A stretch of DNA of 64,000 bases from Oscillospiraceae bacterium (GTDB lineage: Bacteria; Bacillota; Clostridia; Oscillospirales; Acutalibacteraceae): the NCBI GenBank assembly GCA_015065725.1, contig SVPV01000010.1:1-64000 (forward strand), read 5' to 3'. The position numbers and the translations under genes are program-made. Positions 1 to 8,530 of this stretch are shown in pieces (position 1 is the first letter of the stretch; every line of letters begins with the position of its first letter). Under the pieces are notes generated by a model. It did not search any database and was not told the origin of the DNA. It worked only from the letters and a program-made list of their open reading frames with translations.

Positions 1-34
1 GGGTGTGCCGAAAAAGTGTTTCCCTCGGTTTCGC

Positions 35-174
35 TACCACACTACACCGATAAATATCCGCAAGGGAATAAAGAGAGAACACCTTTTACCAAGGTAGTAT
101 CTCCCTCACGGACACAAAAAATTATCGTATTAAAATTTAGTGTGGTATGGTTATATGATACCACATTACAACCA
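35..174 (-). promoter_or_regulatory. Outward-facing promoter with dyad operator
   Basis: On the minus strand a sigma-A-like promoter reads TTTACA, a 17-base spacer and TATCAT (about 154-181), so transcription would leave the window to the left. The -10 box lies inside an inverted repeat with half-sites TGTGGTAT and ATACCACA at 141-166, a typical place for a repressor site. A third half-site (TACCACAC, 35-42) lies downstream in the transcript and can pair with 138-147 over ten bases. The rest of 1-316 shows no convincing gene; the driven gene lies outside the window. Confidence 0.45.
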
Positions 175-267
175 AAATGTAAAGCCACAATAAAAAAGAT
201 ATGCAGATGGTTTTTGTGTATCTTTTTAAGTAAAATGTAAGAAGAAAGGTGTGCTTTACACAGACAT

Positions 268-301
268 TAAAAGCGGGCGACCATCGGTCGCCCGCTTTTA
301 A
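268..301. terminator. Bidirectional terminator after the mazF-type gene
   Basis: A near-perfect stem with arms AAAAGCGGGCGACC and GGTCGCCCGCTTTT and loop ATC. Flanking A and T runs allow it to work in either direction. It lies just past the stop of the minus-strand endoribonuclease gene. Confidence 0.8.
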
Positions 302-316
302 TATTCTTATTTAAAT

Positions 317-670
317 TTATGTTACACTTCCAAGGCCAAAACTGACCGACAGTGCCTTATCTACCATATCCATAGAGCCTATATCTAAAGTTCCCATTTT
401 TTCTTTAAGGCGGCGTTTATCTATGGTCCTGACCTGTTCAAGCAGAACAATTGAATCCTTTTGAAGTCCGCAACCCTCTGCCTGCACCTTTATATGTGTG
501 GGCAGATTTGTTTTATCGTGCTGACTGGTAATTGCCGCCGCTATAACGGTGGGGCTATACTTATTTCCGACATCGTTTTGAACTATAAGTACGGGACGAA
601 CTCCTCCCTGTTCGGAACCGATAACCGGACTTAAATCTGCATAATAAATTTCTCCGCGTTTTATGTTCAT
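317..670 (-). CDS. ndoA: MazF/PemK-family endoribonuclease (NdoA-like)
   Basis: 117 residues, the usual length for Firmicute EndoA/NdoA toxins, which cut mRNA at short sequences. The N-terminus (MNIKRGEIYYADLSPVIGSE), the GGVRPVLIVQND segment, the TVIAAAITSQ strand and the C-terminal LLEQVRTIDKRRL block are the family's conserved parts, including the Arg and Thr/Ser that line the RNA site. I chose the internal ATG because GGAGAG precedes it and the upstream extension is unlike the family. Known relatives are paired with a ribbon-helix-helix antitoxin gene just upstream; none is seen here, since 671-1097 has no such frame. It is therefore an orphan toxin homologue, or its antitoxin is elsewhere. 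A terminator follows. Confidence 0.9.
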   Translation of the reverse strand: MNIKRGEIYYADLSPVIGSEQGGVRPVLIVQNDVGNKYSPTVIAAAITSQHDKTNLPTHIKVQAEGCGLQKDSIVLLEQVRTIDKRRLKEKMGTLDIGSMDMVDKALSVSFGLGSVT

Positions 671-830
671 TTGTGTTTCACTCTCCGAAAAAGTTTTAAG
701 TTTTATTTTGCGTTTATATTTTTGCCGCAAAATCAAGGCTTTAATCAAACATAACAATATTTTCTGTAAATTTTTTGCAGCTAGTATATTTTATGTAGCT
801 TTAAGGCAGTTGTGATAATGGAATAGGTTA

Positions 831-998
831 GGCGAAACAATTTTGTTTCGCCACAAAATCTTTGATTTTGCGACAAATTTTTAGTAAAAATTTGTCCCTT
901 CCCACCCGAATGAGTGTAGTGCAAAATTAAATATTAGAATTTAATTTTGCTAAAGCCACTTGCAAAGCGGCTTATCGAAACGCTTAAAAGCGTTTCGA
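831..998. repeat. Array of six adjacent hairpins
   Basis: This fills much of the 427-base gap between the divergent mazF-type gene and trmB. Consecutive palindromes: 831-852 (arm GGCGAAACA), 854-870 (CAAAATC), 872-896 (GACAAATTTTT), 921-950 (GCAAAATTAAAT), an imperfect one at about 955-973, and 975-998 (TCGAAACGCTT). Each has its own arm sequence and a short loop of 2-6 bases, and they sit almost back to back. No protein frame is plausible here. The pattern resembles the second array after tRNA-Thr. The first 160 bases of the gap (671-830) hold only the toxin gene's upstream region. Confidence 0.75.
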
Positions 999-1028
999 CT
1001 AACTACAATCATTATTGGTATTGCTGTC

Positions 1029-1057
1029 TTGAAAAAGTGATGAAATTGTGCTAAAAT
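1029..1057 (+). promoter_or_regulatory. Promoter of trmB
   Basis: TTGAAA, 17-base spacer, TAAAAT, about 40 bases upstream of the trmB start and directly after the hairpin array. Confidence 0.55.
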
Positions 1058-1097
1058 AATTAATGTTTTAAAAAACAGCTTTAACGGGGAGAAAAGT

Positions 1098-1778
1098 ATG
1101 AGAATGCGTAAAAAAAAGCATCTTGACGAGCGTCTTGATGCAGTAAAAGATATTTTATTTGTATTAAGAAGTGAGGACAGAAATTTTAACAGCACTATAG
1201 AAAATACAGAATATATAGATATTTCCGATTGGTTCGGAAGAAAAGCACCGCTTTACCTAGAAATAGGTTGCGGAAAGGGGCGTTTTGCGGTAGAGTATGC
1301 AAAAAGACACCCCGAAATCAATCTTTTAGCAATGGAAAAGGATTCCAACGTAATAGTTGCGGCTTGCGAGGCGGCAAAAGCAGAAAACGTTTCTAATTTA
1401 AGGTTTATACACGGCTCGGCAGAGTATCTTGAAAGATATTTAAAAGCAGGCTCTATAGAAAGGCTTTTTCTTAACTTTTCCTGTCCGTACCCAAAAAACA
1501 CCTATGCTTCTCACCGCCTGACACACGCGGTGTTTTTAGAAAGATACAAAAGGCTTTTAAAGGCGGATGCAGAAATTCACCAAAAGACAGACAATATGCA
1601 CTTTTTTGAGTTTTCTATTGAGCAGTTAAGCCAAAACGGCTTTGCAATTAAAAATCTTACCTTTGATTTACATAACAGCTCGTTTGAGGGCAACATTGTA
1701 ACCGAATACGAGCAGAAGTTTTTGGATTTAGGTCAGCCTATTTATCGTTTAGAGGCATATATGTCGAAAAAGGCGTAA
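1098..1778 (+). CDS. trmB: tRNA (guanine-N7)-methyltransferase TrmB
   Basis: 226 residues. Methylates G46 of tRNA using S-adenosylmethionine. The SAM-binding motif LEIGCGKGRF is at residues 54-63, followed by the acidic AMEKD strand end near 78-82 and the family's C-terminal HQKTDN block. The start has GGGGAG eight bases upstream. Odd point: the hallmark DPWPK-type motif reads CPYPK here, with Cys129 in place of the conserved acidic residue, although the surrounding LNFS and RLTH residues are kept. Identity is clear from the rest of the protein; whether activity is normal is open. It appears to be a single-gene unit with its own promoter. Confidence 0.9.
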   Translation: MRMRKKKHLDERLDAVKDILFVLRSEDRNFNSTIENTEYIDISDWFGRKAPLYLEIGCGKGRFAVEYAKRHPEINLLAMEKDSNVIVAACEAAKAENVSNLRFIHGSAEYLERYLKAGSIERLFLNFSCPYPKNTYASHRLTHAVFLERYKRLLKADAEIHQKTDNMHFFEFSIEQLSQNGFAIKNLTFDLHNSSFEGNIVTEYEQKFLDLGQPIYRLEAYMSKKA

Positions 1779-1805
1779 AAATCAAAAAAATGGATTATGT
1801 AAATC

Positions 1806-1834
1806 TTGACAGTTGACCTGTATGGTGTTAAAAT
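1806..1834 (+). promoter_or_regulatory. Promoter of rny with long leader
   Basis: TTGACA, 17-base spacer, TAAAAT. The start codon of rny is about 225 bases downstream, so the transcript has a long untranslated leader (about 1841-2065). The leader holds several small inverted repeats, for example CGGGAG with CTCCCG at 1993-2016, but no U-tract terminator and no riboswitch class I recognise. Confidence 0.6.
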
Positions 1835-2065
1835 ATTAAGGATAGATTATTGTTTTTATCGGTAGGGCTTTAGGCTTGTTTTTATTGATAAGACTGAGGG
1901 TCTGCTGTTAATAACCCAAACGGTTTGGCGAACTTTTGGGGTTGTGATAAACGGGGTTTTACTGTTTTTCGCTTTACAAATGATTATATCGCGGGAGATT
2001 AATATGCGGCTCCCGTCCGAAAGGTTTTCGGAAATTTCCGCATTTATTATATAGGAGGTGCATTT

Positions 2066-3619
2066 ATGCCCGATTTGATTTATTGGATAATTTTAGGCGT
2101 TACGGCTGTTGCCCTTGGCATAGTTGGTTTTGTTATCGGACTTGTTTACCGTAAAAAGTCTACCGAAAACACCATCGGCTCGGCAAAGGAAGAGGCTCGC
2201 CGTATTTTAAACGAAGCCATTAAAAACGCCGAAACAAAGAAAAAGGAATCTTTACTTGAAGCTAAGGATGAAATCCATCAGCTTCGTCAAGAAACAGAAA
2301 AAGACCTGCGTGAACGCAGAAGTGAAATTCAAAGACAAGAGCATCGTCTACAGCAAAAGGAGGAATCTCTTGAACGCAAGCTAGACAACCTTGAAGTTAA
2401 GGAAGAAAAGCTTGCTGAAAAGAACCGTCTGATAGACGAAAAAATGGAGGAATGCGAACAGCTAAAGCGTAGCCAGATGGAAATTCTTGAAAGAATTTCG
2501 GGCTTTTCAAAAGAGCAGGCTAAGGCATTGTTACTAGAAATGCTTGAGAGTGAGCTTTCTCATGACAAGGCTGTTAAAATTAAGGATTACGAGCAAAAGG
2601 TTAAGGACGAGTCAGAAAGCCTTGCTCGTGAGATTATCGGTCATGCTATTCAGCGTTGTGCGGCTGACCACTCTTCTGAAATTACCGTATCGGTAGTTCA
2701 GCTTCCTAATGACGAAATGAAGGGACGCATCATCGGTAGAGAGGGTAGAAATATCCGTGCTATTGAAAATGCAACAGGTGTTGACCTTATTATTGACGAC
2801 ACACCCGAGGCTATTACCGTTTCAAGCTTTGAGCCTGTACGTCGTGAGATTGCCCGTGTAACCCTTGAAAAACTTATTCTTGACGGTAGAATTCATCCCG
2901 CAAGAATTGAGGAAATGGTAGCAAAGGCAAAGGCAGAGGTTGAGGCAACAATTAAGCGTGAGGGTGAAAACGCTATGATAGATGCAGGCGTTCACAACCT
3001 ACACCCCGAGCTTGTTAAATTGCTTGGTAAGCTTCATTACCGCACAAGCTACGGTCAAAACGTGCTTAATCACTCGTTAGAGGTTTGTCATTTGGCAGGT
3101 CTTATCGCCGCCGAAATGGGTGCCGATGTAACCCTTGCAAAGCGTGCAGGACTTCTTCACGATATCGGTAAGGCAATAGACCACGAGCAAGAAGGCTCAC
3201 ATATCCAGTTGGGTGTTGAGGTAGCAAAGCGTTATAAAGAAAATGATGCTGTTGTTCACGCAATTCACGCTCACCACGGCGATATTGAGGCAAAGACAGT
3301 TATTGCTTGCATTGTTCAGGCGGCTGATGCTATTTCGGCTGCACGTCCAGGTGCTAGAAGAGAGAATATTGAAAATTACATCAAGCGTCTTGAAAAGCTA
3401 GAGGAAATCGCCAATTCCTTCGGCGGTGTTCAAGATTCTTATGCAATACAGGCAGGCCGTGAAATTCGTATTGTTGTTAAACCCGAGGCGGTTACAGATG
3501 ATAATATGGTTATTATGGCACGCGAAATTGCCGCTAAGATTGAGGCAGACCTTGAATATCCTGGTCAAATAAAGGTAAATGTTATACGCGAAAACCGTGT
3601 AATAGATTACGCTAAATAA
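2066..3619 (+). CDS. rny: Ribonuclease Y
   Basis: 517 residues, the typical RNase Y length. Membrane-anchored endoribonuclease that starts bulk mRNA decay in Firmicutes. One N-terminal transmembrane helix (about residues 4-27) is followed by a long charged coiled coil (about 35-200), a KH domain with the [15 protein letters not shown] signature, and an HD domain with the metal-binding HDIGKA motif and downstream HAHHGD. A strong AGGAGGTG ribosome site precedes the ATG. A terminator closes the gene, so it is probably transcribed alone from the promoter at 1806. Confidence 0.98.
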   Translation: MPDLIYWIILGVTAVALGIVGFVIGLVYRKKSTENTIGSAKEEARRILNEAIKNAETKKKESLLEAKDEIHQLRQETEKDLRERRSEIQRQEHRLQQKEESLERKLDNLEVKEEKLAEKNRLIDEKMEECEQLKRSQMEILERISGFSKEQAKALLLEMLESELSHDKAVKIKDYEQKVKDESESLAREIIGHAIQRCAADHSSEITVSVVQLPNDEMKGRIIGREGRNIRAIENATGVDLIIDDTPEAITVSSFEPVRREIARVTLEKLILDGRIHPARIEEMVAKAKAEVEATIKREGENAMIDAGVHNLHPELVKLLGKLHYRTSYGQNVLNHSLEVCHLAGLIAAEMGADVTLAKRAGLLHDIGKAIDHEQEGSHIQLGVEVAKRYKENDAVVHAIHAHHGDIEAKTVIACIVQAADAISAARPGARRENIENYIKRLEKLEEIANSFGGVQDSYAIQAGREIRIVVKPEAVTDDNMVIMAREIAAKIEADLEYPGQIKVNVIRENRVIDYAK

Positions 3620-3630
3620 TTTTAAACTTA

Positions 3631-3668
3631 AAAACCTCGAACAGTAAGTTTACTGTTCGAGGTTTTTT
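3631..3668. terminator. Bidirectional terminator between rny and the PAP2 gene
   Basis: Sixteen-base-pair perfect stem (arms at 3631-3646 and 3651-3666) with loop AGTT and flanking A/T tracts. It serves two convergent genes. Confidence 0.9.
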
Positions 3669-3688
3669 CTTTTTAAATTAAAGGCAAT

Positions 3689-4621
3689 TTAGTCTTTTTG
3701 TTTGGTTTTACCGAGTTTTCCAAAAAACTTAAAGGTAAGCGGCCAAACAGCACCTGCAAACAAAACCATAAAGAAATAGGAAAAAACACGCGAGGCGGCT
3801 TCGTTTGGTATAAAGGCAAAAATAAAATAGCAAATCTCTTTTATGCCAAGCGTAATAGAAATGCCTATTAAAAGCTTTAATAGCTGTGCCCACCATACAG
3901 CCTTGGTTTCAAAATTTATGTAGCGTATGTCTAGCTCATAAACAACCCACATGCCAAGTACGGCACCCAGCATTTTATAGGCGTTTTTAAGTCCGCTGAA
4001 AAGCTGCTCTGCATCGGCAGATAAAGGAAAATCATAAAATTCCATAAACAAAACCTGTGCTATCGACCATACCGACATAACAAGCAGCATAATACGCATA
4101 TTTTTAGGATTTTTTGAAAAATTGCGAACGAGCGGATAAAGCACAAACACAAGGGCAAGGGCGATAACAACCGAGGTTAAGACATCGGCAGGGGTGTGAA
4201 CACCCAAATACATTCTTGAAAAGGGGACTAGCATACAAAGAGCAATACAGATTATTCGCAAAAGCTTGTTTTTATTGAACCGTGCAAGACCGCCAAATGT
4301 ACCAACCGAGCTTTGTGTGTGTCCGCTTGGAAAAGAATAGCCTGTAGCTTCCGCTACGGCACCCTCAACCACAGTAAATTTCGGGTCCTTAACCCAAGGA
4401 CGCGGCACCCTAAAAAGCACCTTTAAAAGCTGATTTATCTGTGTGCCTACAAAACCTATAAATAAAAGATAATAACCCTCATACTTATCAACACACCAAA
4501 GTGTAAAAATTGCAATCAGCATAAAAATCATTTCTTCGCCAAAGCTAGTAATAAAAAGCATAACTGCATCAAGAAATGGATTTCTGATAGTCTCTAAAAA
4601 ATATAAAAACTCCATATTCAT
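3689..4621 (-). CDS. PAP2-superfamily membrane phosphatase
   Basis: 310 residues with about seven hydrophobic helices. The three phosphatase signatures are present: KVLFRVPRPW (motif 1), SFPSGHTQ (motif 2) and SRMYLGVHTPADV (motif 3), giving the His and Asp catalytic set. Family members dephosphorylate lipid phosphates such as undecaprenyl pyrophosphate or phosphatidic acid; the substrate cannot be read here. The C-terminal half (about residue 180 on) holds extra membrane segments and a basic tail. It starts three bases after the upstream HAD gene stops and has only a weak ribosome site, which suggests co-transcription and translational coupling with that phosphatase. Confidence 0.88.
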   Translation of the reverse strand: MNMEFLYFLETIRNPFLDAVMLFITSFGEEMIFMLIAIFTLWCVDKYEGYYLLFIGFVGTQINQLLKVLFRVPRPWVKDPKFTVVEGAVAEATGYSFPSGHTQSSVGTFGGLARFNKNKLLRIICIALCMLVPFSRMYLGVHTPADVLTSVVIALALVFVLYPLVRNFSKNPKNMRIMLLVMSVWSIAQVLFMEFYDFPLSADAEQLFSGLKNAYKMLGAVLGMWVVYELDIRYINFETKAVWWAQLLKLLIGISITLGIKEICYFIFAFIPNEAASRVFSYFFMVLFAGAVWPLTFKFFGKLGKTKQKD

Positions 4622-4623
4622 AA

Positions 4624-5424
4624 TTATTGGTCCCTTAAAATTTCCATAAGCTCACCGCAATCGGAAAGTACTATATCGGGTTTTTGTTCAGATTCATTTA
4701 GAATTTTCTCGTCGGTCTCACCGCTCATAACAAGAACTGCGGTAACACCTGCATTTATACCGCTTAAAACGTCGGTATATATTCTGTCACCTATAACTGC
4801 CGTTTCTTCTTTTGTGTATCCTAAGTTTTGCATTGCAAGCTGTGGCATTAAAGGTGTTGGCTTGCCTATTACTATAGGACGTTTTGCAGTCGCATTAAAA
4901 ATCATATCGCAAACGCTGCCGCAGTCAGGCACGCTGCCCCACTCGGTAGGACACACATAGTCGGGGTTTGTGGCTATGTAGGGCAAATCTCTTGTGGTAA
5001 GCATAAAGCTAACGTCCTCTAGCTTTTTAAAGGTAAGCTCGGTATCAAAGCCCATTACAATACATTCTACCTCGTCTAAATTTTCGGTTATTTTAAAACC
5101 CTTGCTTGAAAGCTCGTCCTTTAGCGACTGTGTACCGCAAACGTAAAGGGTGGCGTCTTTATGATTGTTTTTAAGGTAATAAGCCGTTGCCTGTGATGAG
5201 GTTATAAAATCCTCATAACAAGCCTCAATTCCAAGTTTTTCGAGTTTTTTTATATAATCCGCAACGCTTTTTGAGGAGTTGTTCGTCATGAAAAGATATT
5301 TGCCGCCCACCGTTTTTATAGTTCTTAAAAGTTCTTTTGTGAATGGAAAGAGTTGGTCCCCTAGGTAAAGAGTTCCATCCATATCAAATAAAAAAAGTTT
5401 TTTATTTTTAAGATTGTTTTTCAT
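4624..5424 (-). CDS. HAD-superfamily phosphatase, NagD-like (class IIA)
   Basis: 266 residues. Motif I is LFDMDGTLYLGD near the N-terminus (nucleophile and general acid Asp), motif II is FMTNNSSKS, and the C-terminal IGDRIYTDVLSG is motif IV with the metal-binding Asp. This arrangement with a C2 cap is the NagD / p-nitrophenylphosphatase group, which acts on sugar or nucleotide monophosphates; the true substrate is unknown. I start at the ATG preceded by GGAGG and not at the longer frame. It is followed three bases later by the PAP2 gene, forming a two-gene phosphatase operon. Confidence 0.9.
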   Translation of the reverse strand: MKNNLKNKKLFLFDMDGTLYLGDQLFPFTKELLRTIKTVGGKYLFMTNNSSKSVADYIKKLEKLGIEACYEDFITSSQATAYYLKNNHKDATLYVCGTQSLKDELSSKGFKITENLDEVECIVMGFDTELTFKKLEDVSFMLTTRDLPYIATNPDYVCPTEWGSVPDCGSVCDMIFNATAKRPIVIGKPTPLMPQLAMQNLGYTKEETAVIGDRIYTDVLSGINAGVTAVLVMSGETDEKILNESEQKPDIVLSDCGELMEILRDQ

Positions 5425-5494
5425 AAAAACCTCCAAAATATAAATAATATATTTAATATACACCTTTTTAATTAAATTTTCAATATAAAAGCAA

Positions 5495-5616
5495 AGAACA
5501 GTCAGCATTACGCCGACTGTTCTCTGTTTTAAGGGGTTTGAGGAGAGAATTTCCCAAAAGGGAAATTGTACCTAAAGGCTGCGGTTACCTTTTTGGTACA
5601 TGTTTATAATAAATTA
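5495..5616. repeat. Cluster of small inverted repeats
   Basis: Three palindromes lie in the 340-base gap between divergent genes: 5495-5523 (arms AGAACAGTC), 5549-5568 (AATTTCCC with loop AAAA) and roughly 5571-5605 (GTACC and AGG pairing). None is followed by a clear T-run. It resembles a smaller version of the hairpin array at 831-998. The rest of the gap, up to 5764, is AT-rich spoIIQ upstream sequence. Confidence 0.45.
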
Positions 5617-5764
5617 AAAATGTTTCAAGGGTATGAACGTCATTTTAACATTTTTAATAATATTTGTTAATAGAATATGTTTCAAAAAAATTGACAATAC
5701 TAATATTGAAAATCTGATAATGAGTACAAGCAGGTTGTTAATATATTTAAAGGAGAACACAAAA

Positions 5765-6481
5765 ATGAAATATTATGAAACATCAAAATTCCCAAAAGCT
5801 GTGGGAAGTGTAGGATTTTTCTCTATTATAGCCATTTGTCTTGTGGCTATAGGTGCAATAACTTGGTTTGCGGTGTCTAGGTATAATAAAGCACAAGAAG
5901 CACCCGAAACGCCGCCCTCTTCACAGGTGACAGACCCGCCGGTAGTAACACCGGTTGAGGATGAGCCGGCACCAGAGCAGAACGAGCAGCCAGATAATCA
6001 GCCTTTAGCCGAGCCGCAGCAGGAAGAGCCTGCTCTAGAGGTTGAAACACCTGTCGAAGATGTACCTTATGAGGACACACCGACAACCGTTGCTTTTTCC
6101 TTGCCTGCAGGTGAGCAGTTAAAGGGATATAGCGATGCCGCACTTCAATATTCTGCAACCTACGGAGATATGCGGCTTCATACAGGTATCGATATTTTAA
6201 CAGGACTTGGCAGTGAGGTTAAATCAGGTGCATCGGGTATGGTTAAAGAAACCGAGGAGGACTCGCTTTTAGGCAAATGTATAACTATCGACCACGGCAA
6301 CGGCATAACGGCAAAGTATTGCGGATTTGATACCCTTGCCGTAAGTGAGGGAGAAAGCATATCGGCAGGCAGAGTTTTGGGAACGGTAGGCACAATCCCC
6401 AGCGAATGTGCAGACGAAAGTCATATTCACATAGAAGTAAAAAAGGACGGTAAACTCGTCGCACCAAATGAAATCAAATAA
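5765..6481 (+). CDS. spoIIQ: M23 (LytM) peptidase-domain sporulation protein, SpoIIQ-like
   Basis: 238 residues. One transmembrane helix near residues 17-38, a Pro/Glu-rich extracytoplasmic linker (about 45-105), then a LytM domain. The zinc ligands HxxxD (HTGID) and HxH (HIH) are both present, as in clostridial SpoIIQ; the Bacillus protein has lost one. SpoIIQ sits in the forespore membrane and joins mother-cell SpoIIIAH across the septum. Placement near spoIID, as in other Clostridia, supports this over a general cell-wall hydrolase. Start chosen at the ATG after AAAGGAGA; the longer upstream frame lacks a ribosome site. Confidence 0.8.
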   Translation: MKYYETSKFPKAVGSVGFFSIIAICLVAIGAITWFAVSRYNKAQEAPETPPSSQVTDPPVVTPVEDEPAPEQNEQPDNQPLAEPQQEEPALEVETPVEDVPYEDTPTTVAFSLPAGEQLKGYSDAALQYSATYGDMRLHTGIDILTGLGSEVKSGASGMVKETEEDSLLGKCITIDHGNGITAKYCGFDTLAVSEGESISAGRVLGTVGTIPSECADESHIHIEVKKDGKLVAPNEIK

Positions 6482-6510
6482 ATCCTGCCCTCGTCAATTC
6501 GTTTAGGGGC

Positions 6511-6558
6511 AAAAACAACCGTCAACGAGGCGTTAGCTTTGTTGACGGTTGTTTTTTT
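6511..6558. terminator. Bidirectional terminator, spoIIQ / membrane protein
   Basis: Arms AAAAACAACCGTCAAC (6511-6526) and its complement (6541-6556), with T-runs at both ends, between convergent genes. Confidence 0.88.
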
Positions 6559-7414
6559 ATCCCATATAAAAATTATCTGATTTTTTATCATCCGACAAAT
6601 GCGAACGATGTTTTATGTGTTTATGACGTCTTTTTAAATTTCTGCCTGAAAAATGGCGACGCAAAAAACAATATATAAAGCAGGCCGTGGTAAGCATAAC
6701 AAATTCAGAAGAAAAATCAACTCTTACCGCAAGCGAGCGGTTTGCAAGATATGTTACAATGGGCGGTAGAGAGGAAATAGCAGAAAGAATTACTGCCGTA
6801 AAACCTGTTGCCGCAATTTTTTTATAGCCTAATTCGCCGCCTAAATTGTTTGCAAGCAATGCAAATTCAAGCATAAATAATACTGTAAAAATCTCAGCCA
6901 CAAGAGTATAAATGTGGTCGCTTATAAGTGCTAATACCGAGCTTGCTGTAAATGAGTATATAAGCTTTGTTAGATAATATAAAACAGGAGCCGCAAAGCA
7001 CAAAGACGGAATTTTATAGTTCTTTAAGCATTTTACAAAAATTGCACCAAAGAACACCGCCGCCAAAGCACCTGTTATTTTTAAAAGCATACCCTGCCAA
7101 ACAGGAACATTAACGCCGTTATGCAGAGTGGCTATATCAATCAATATAGCAATAGCATTGAGTAACGCAAACGAGCCTGCGGTATGGCCGACGTGCGGAA
7201 GCTTAATAGGGCAACGGCGAACTAAAAAACACACTGCCGCCATAGAAAGAGATATTGCAAAAACAACGGCAACTAAAATAATGCCGATTGATTTATAGTC
7301 GGGTTTAAAAAAGCCAGTAACAAAATCCATCGTATAAAAATACTGAAAAAACCTAACTGCTAAACCGAGTCCTAAGGCTATATAAAAATATATACGAATA
7401 TTTTTAAAACGCAT
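6557..7414 (-). CDS. Polytopic membrane protein of unknown function
   Basis: 285 residues. About eight hydrophobic segments spaced along residues 5-255, then a short strongly basic, histidine-rich cytoplasmic tail (RRHKHIKHRSH). I do not recognise a family. The ATG at 7414 has TAAGGAGA at good spacing, so the longer upstream frame is not used. It lies on the opposite strand between spoIIQ and spoIID and is convergent with spoIIQ, so it is not in their operon. A link with sporulation is only positional. Confidence 0.7.
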   Translation of the reverse strand: MRFKNIRIYFYIALGLGLAVRFFQYFYTMDFVTGFFKPDYKSIGIILVAVVFAISLSMAAVCFLVRRCPIKLPHVGHTAGSFALLNAIAILIDIATLHNGVNVPVWQGMLLKITGALAAVFFGAIFVKCLKNYKIPSLCFAAPVLYYLTKLIYSFTASSVLALISDHIYTLVAEIFTVLFMLEFALLANNLGGELGYKKIAATGFTAVILSAISSLPPIVTYLANRSLAVRVDFSSEFVMLTTACFIYCFLRRHFSGRNLKRRHKHIKHRSHLSDDKKSDNFYMG

Positions 7415-7550
7415 AAAAAATCTCCTTAAATGAATAAAAAACAAAAAATCACATATTGTTTAGTATAAAACGCTAAAGATTATTGTACATAATTTTTCTT
7501 GGAAAGTCAATGGAAAGAAAGCAAAAAAGTTATAAAAAAGAGGAGATTTT

Positions 7551-8504
7551 ATGAAAAACACGATTTATACCGCTTTAGCACTTGTCTTAATTTTGCTTGT
7601 TGCACCCTTGATTTCAATGAGTGCCGACGGGAAAGTAGTAAAAGTAGAAGAAAAAGCAACTGCAGTATATGCCCAAGCCAAAATTAAAACCGAAACCTTT
7701 AATCTTTTGCTGGCTGATACTAAAGAGGTAATAAAAATATCTGCCGAGGACTATGTTTTTGGTGTAGTAGCTGCCGAAATGCCCGCCCTTTATGAAACAG
7801 AGGCATTAAAGGCACAGGCAGTAGCGGCATATTCTTTTGCGGTTAGAAGAAAAGCCGAAAACAAGGACAGGGAATATGATATCTCAACCGATCCAAATGT
7901 TGATCAAGCCTATATATCCAAAGAGGCGGCGGCTGAAAAGTGGGGTGAAAACGCAGCTGCTTATACCGATAAAATTCTTGGTGCTGTAAAGGCCGTTTCG
8001 GGTAAAACGGTAAACTATAAAGGCGAGGTGGCACTAACCCTTTATCACGCCATTTCAAGCGGCAAAACCGAAAACGCAAAGGCGGTGTGGGGCGGAGATA
8101 TAAAATATCTAGTTTCTGTTGACAGCGTCTCTGATAAGCTTTCGCCCGATTACTTTTCTTCACTAGAGCTTACAGGTGACGAATTAAATGAAAAACTAGA
8201 CACCTCACTAGAGTTTTCGGGCAACGCCGAGGACATAAAAGTGACCGAACAGACCGAAATAGGCACGGTAAAAAAAATAAAAATATGCAAAAAGGAAATT
8301 TCGGTAAATACTCTTCGCGAGAAGTTAGGGCTTCGTTCTACCAACTTTACAGTAAACTATAAAGACGGCAAATACATTTTTAACGTAAAAGGCTACGGCC
8401 ACGGCGTTGGTATGAGCCAATATGGTGCTAACTATATGGCAAAGCAGGGTGCCGATTATATAGAGATATTAGAGCATTATTATAAAGGTGCTAAGGTGAA
8501 ATAA
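7551..8504 (+). CDS. spoIID: Stage II sporulation protein D (peptidoglycan lytic enzyme)
   Basis: 317 residues. An N-terminal signal/anchor helix (residues about 4-25) precedes a SpoIID/LytB domain: FGVVAAEMPALYETEALKAQ near residue 65, where the Glu is the catalytic residue in the family, and the C-terminal GYGHGVGMSQYGA motif. SpoIID degrades peptidoglycan during forespore engulfment, acting with SpoIIM and SpoIIP. A strong AGAGGAGA ribosome site lies upstream. With the SpoIIQ-like gene nearby it indicates a spore former. The gene stands alone and ends at a terminator. Confidence 0.93.
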   Translation: MKNTIYTALALVLILLVAPLISMSADGKVVKVEEKATAVYAQAKIKTETFNLLLADTKEVIKISAEDYVFGVVAAEMPALYETEALKAQAVAAYSFAVRRKAENKDREYDISTDPNVDQAYISKEAAAEKWGENAAAYTDKILGAVKAVSGKTVNYKGEVALTLYHAISSGKTENAKAVWGGDIKYLVSVDSVSDKLSPDYFSSLELTGDELNEKLDTSLEFSGNAEDIKVTEQTEIGTVKKIKICKKEISVNTLREKLGLRSTNFTVNYKDGKYIFNVKGYGHGVGMSQYGANYMAKQGADYIEILEHYYKGAKVK

Positions 8505-8530
8505 AAATTTATTGGTGTAGGGGACAACAA

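Noticed and set aside
16..240. 74-residue plus-strand frame at the left edge
   Set aside because: No ribosome site or recognisable domain, and it covers a minus-strand promoter and dyad.
1841..2065. Known riboswitch in the rny leader
   Set aside because: Small stems only; none of the riboswitch consensus blocks I know is present.
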